From an uncultured Collinsella sp. (lineage in GTDB: Bacteria > Actinomycetota > Coriobacteriia > Coriobacteriales > Coriobacteriaceae), in assembly GCA_902465015.1 (NCBI GenBank), contig CABQLK010000053.1, positions 1 to 13,463 on the forward strand: a stretch of 13,463 bases of DNA, in the 5' to 3' direction. Of this stretch, positions 13,408 to 13,463 are shown piece after piece (positions within the stretch are counted from its first letter, which is position 1; each line of letters begins with the position of its first letter). The notes beneath the pieces were generated by a model that saw nothing but the letters and a program-made list of their open reading frames with translations, was not told where the DNA came from and ran no database searches. Position numbers and translations under genes: made by a program.

Positions 13408-13463
13408 CTAATATGAGAAAGCCATTGTCAATAGGCGTGTTTGTTCGAGCCCGGTTTTAAACC

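Noticed and set aside
13413..13460. Fifteen-codon open frame near the right end as a leader peptide
   Set aside because: No SD is seen and there is no run of regulatory codons; not supportable without the downstream sequence.

Overview
The window looks like a chromosomal segment from a GC-rich anaerobic gut actinobacterium. Protein style, codon bias (mostly G or C at third positions) and the gene set point to Coriobacteriia, probably Collinsella or a relative; this is inference, since no rRNA or marker gene is present.

Left two thirds (1-9600): a single-strand cluster for anaerobic purine / uric acid breakdown. In order it holds a NAT/NCS2 purine permease, an SsnA-type amidohydrolase, a YgfK-type Fe-S/flavin oxidoreductase, a small four-cluster ferredoxin resembling the C-terminal half of RnfB, and an XdhD-type molybdenum hydroxylase with two [2Fe-2S] clusters. 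A likely promoter, overlapped by a Fur-like box, lies at the left edge, and a strong intrinsic terminator closes the unit at about 9600. The proposed flow is import of urate/xanthine by the permease, redox chemistry at the XdhD molybdenum site with electrons passing through the ferredoxin and YgfK to or from NAD(P)H, and hydrolysis of a later intermediate by SsnA. The later steps of the known urate pathway (ygeX, ygeY, ygeW, hyuA type genes) and the FAD subunit ygfM are not in the window. The permease-ssnA and ssnA-ygfK gaps are packed with GC-rich inverted repeats, while the last three genes are almost contiguous.

Right third (9600-13463): two accessory genes, each lying between copies of an unusual repeat. 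On the minus strand is an AbiEi-like protein with a PD-(D/E)XK-like C-terminal domain. On the plus strand is an archaeal-type (DUF234) AAA ATPase, preceded by a perfect 25-bp inverted repeat that overlaps its promoter. Around them sit three arrays (9618-9972, 11278-11415, 12901-13236) of one repeat family. Each unit is a 46-bp imperfect palindrome with 14-bp arms (5' GGAAASYGYRTCCC, and the inverse) and an 18-bp loop, repeated head to tail every 61-62 bp. I do not recognise this family. It resembles E. coli BIMEs in architecture but not in sequence, and it is the most interesting non-coding structure here.

The right edge carries a good sigma-70-like promoter followed by a structured leader whose gene lies outside the window.
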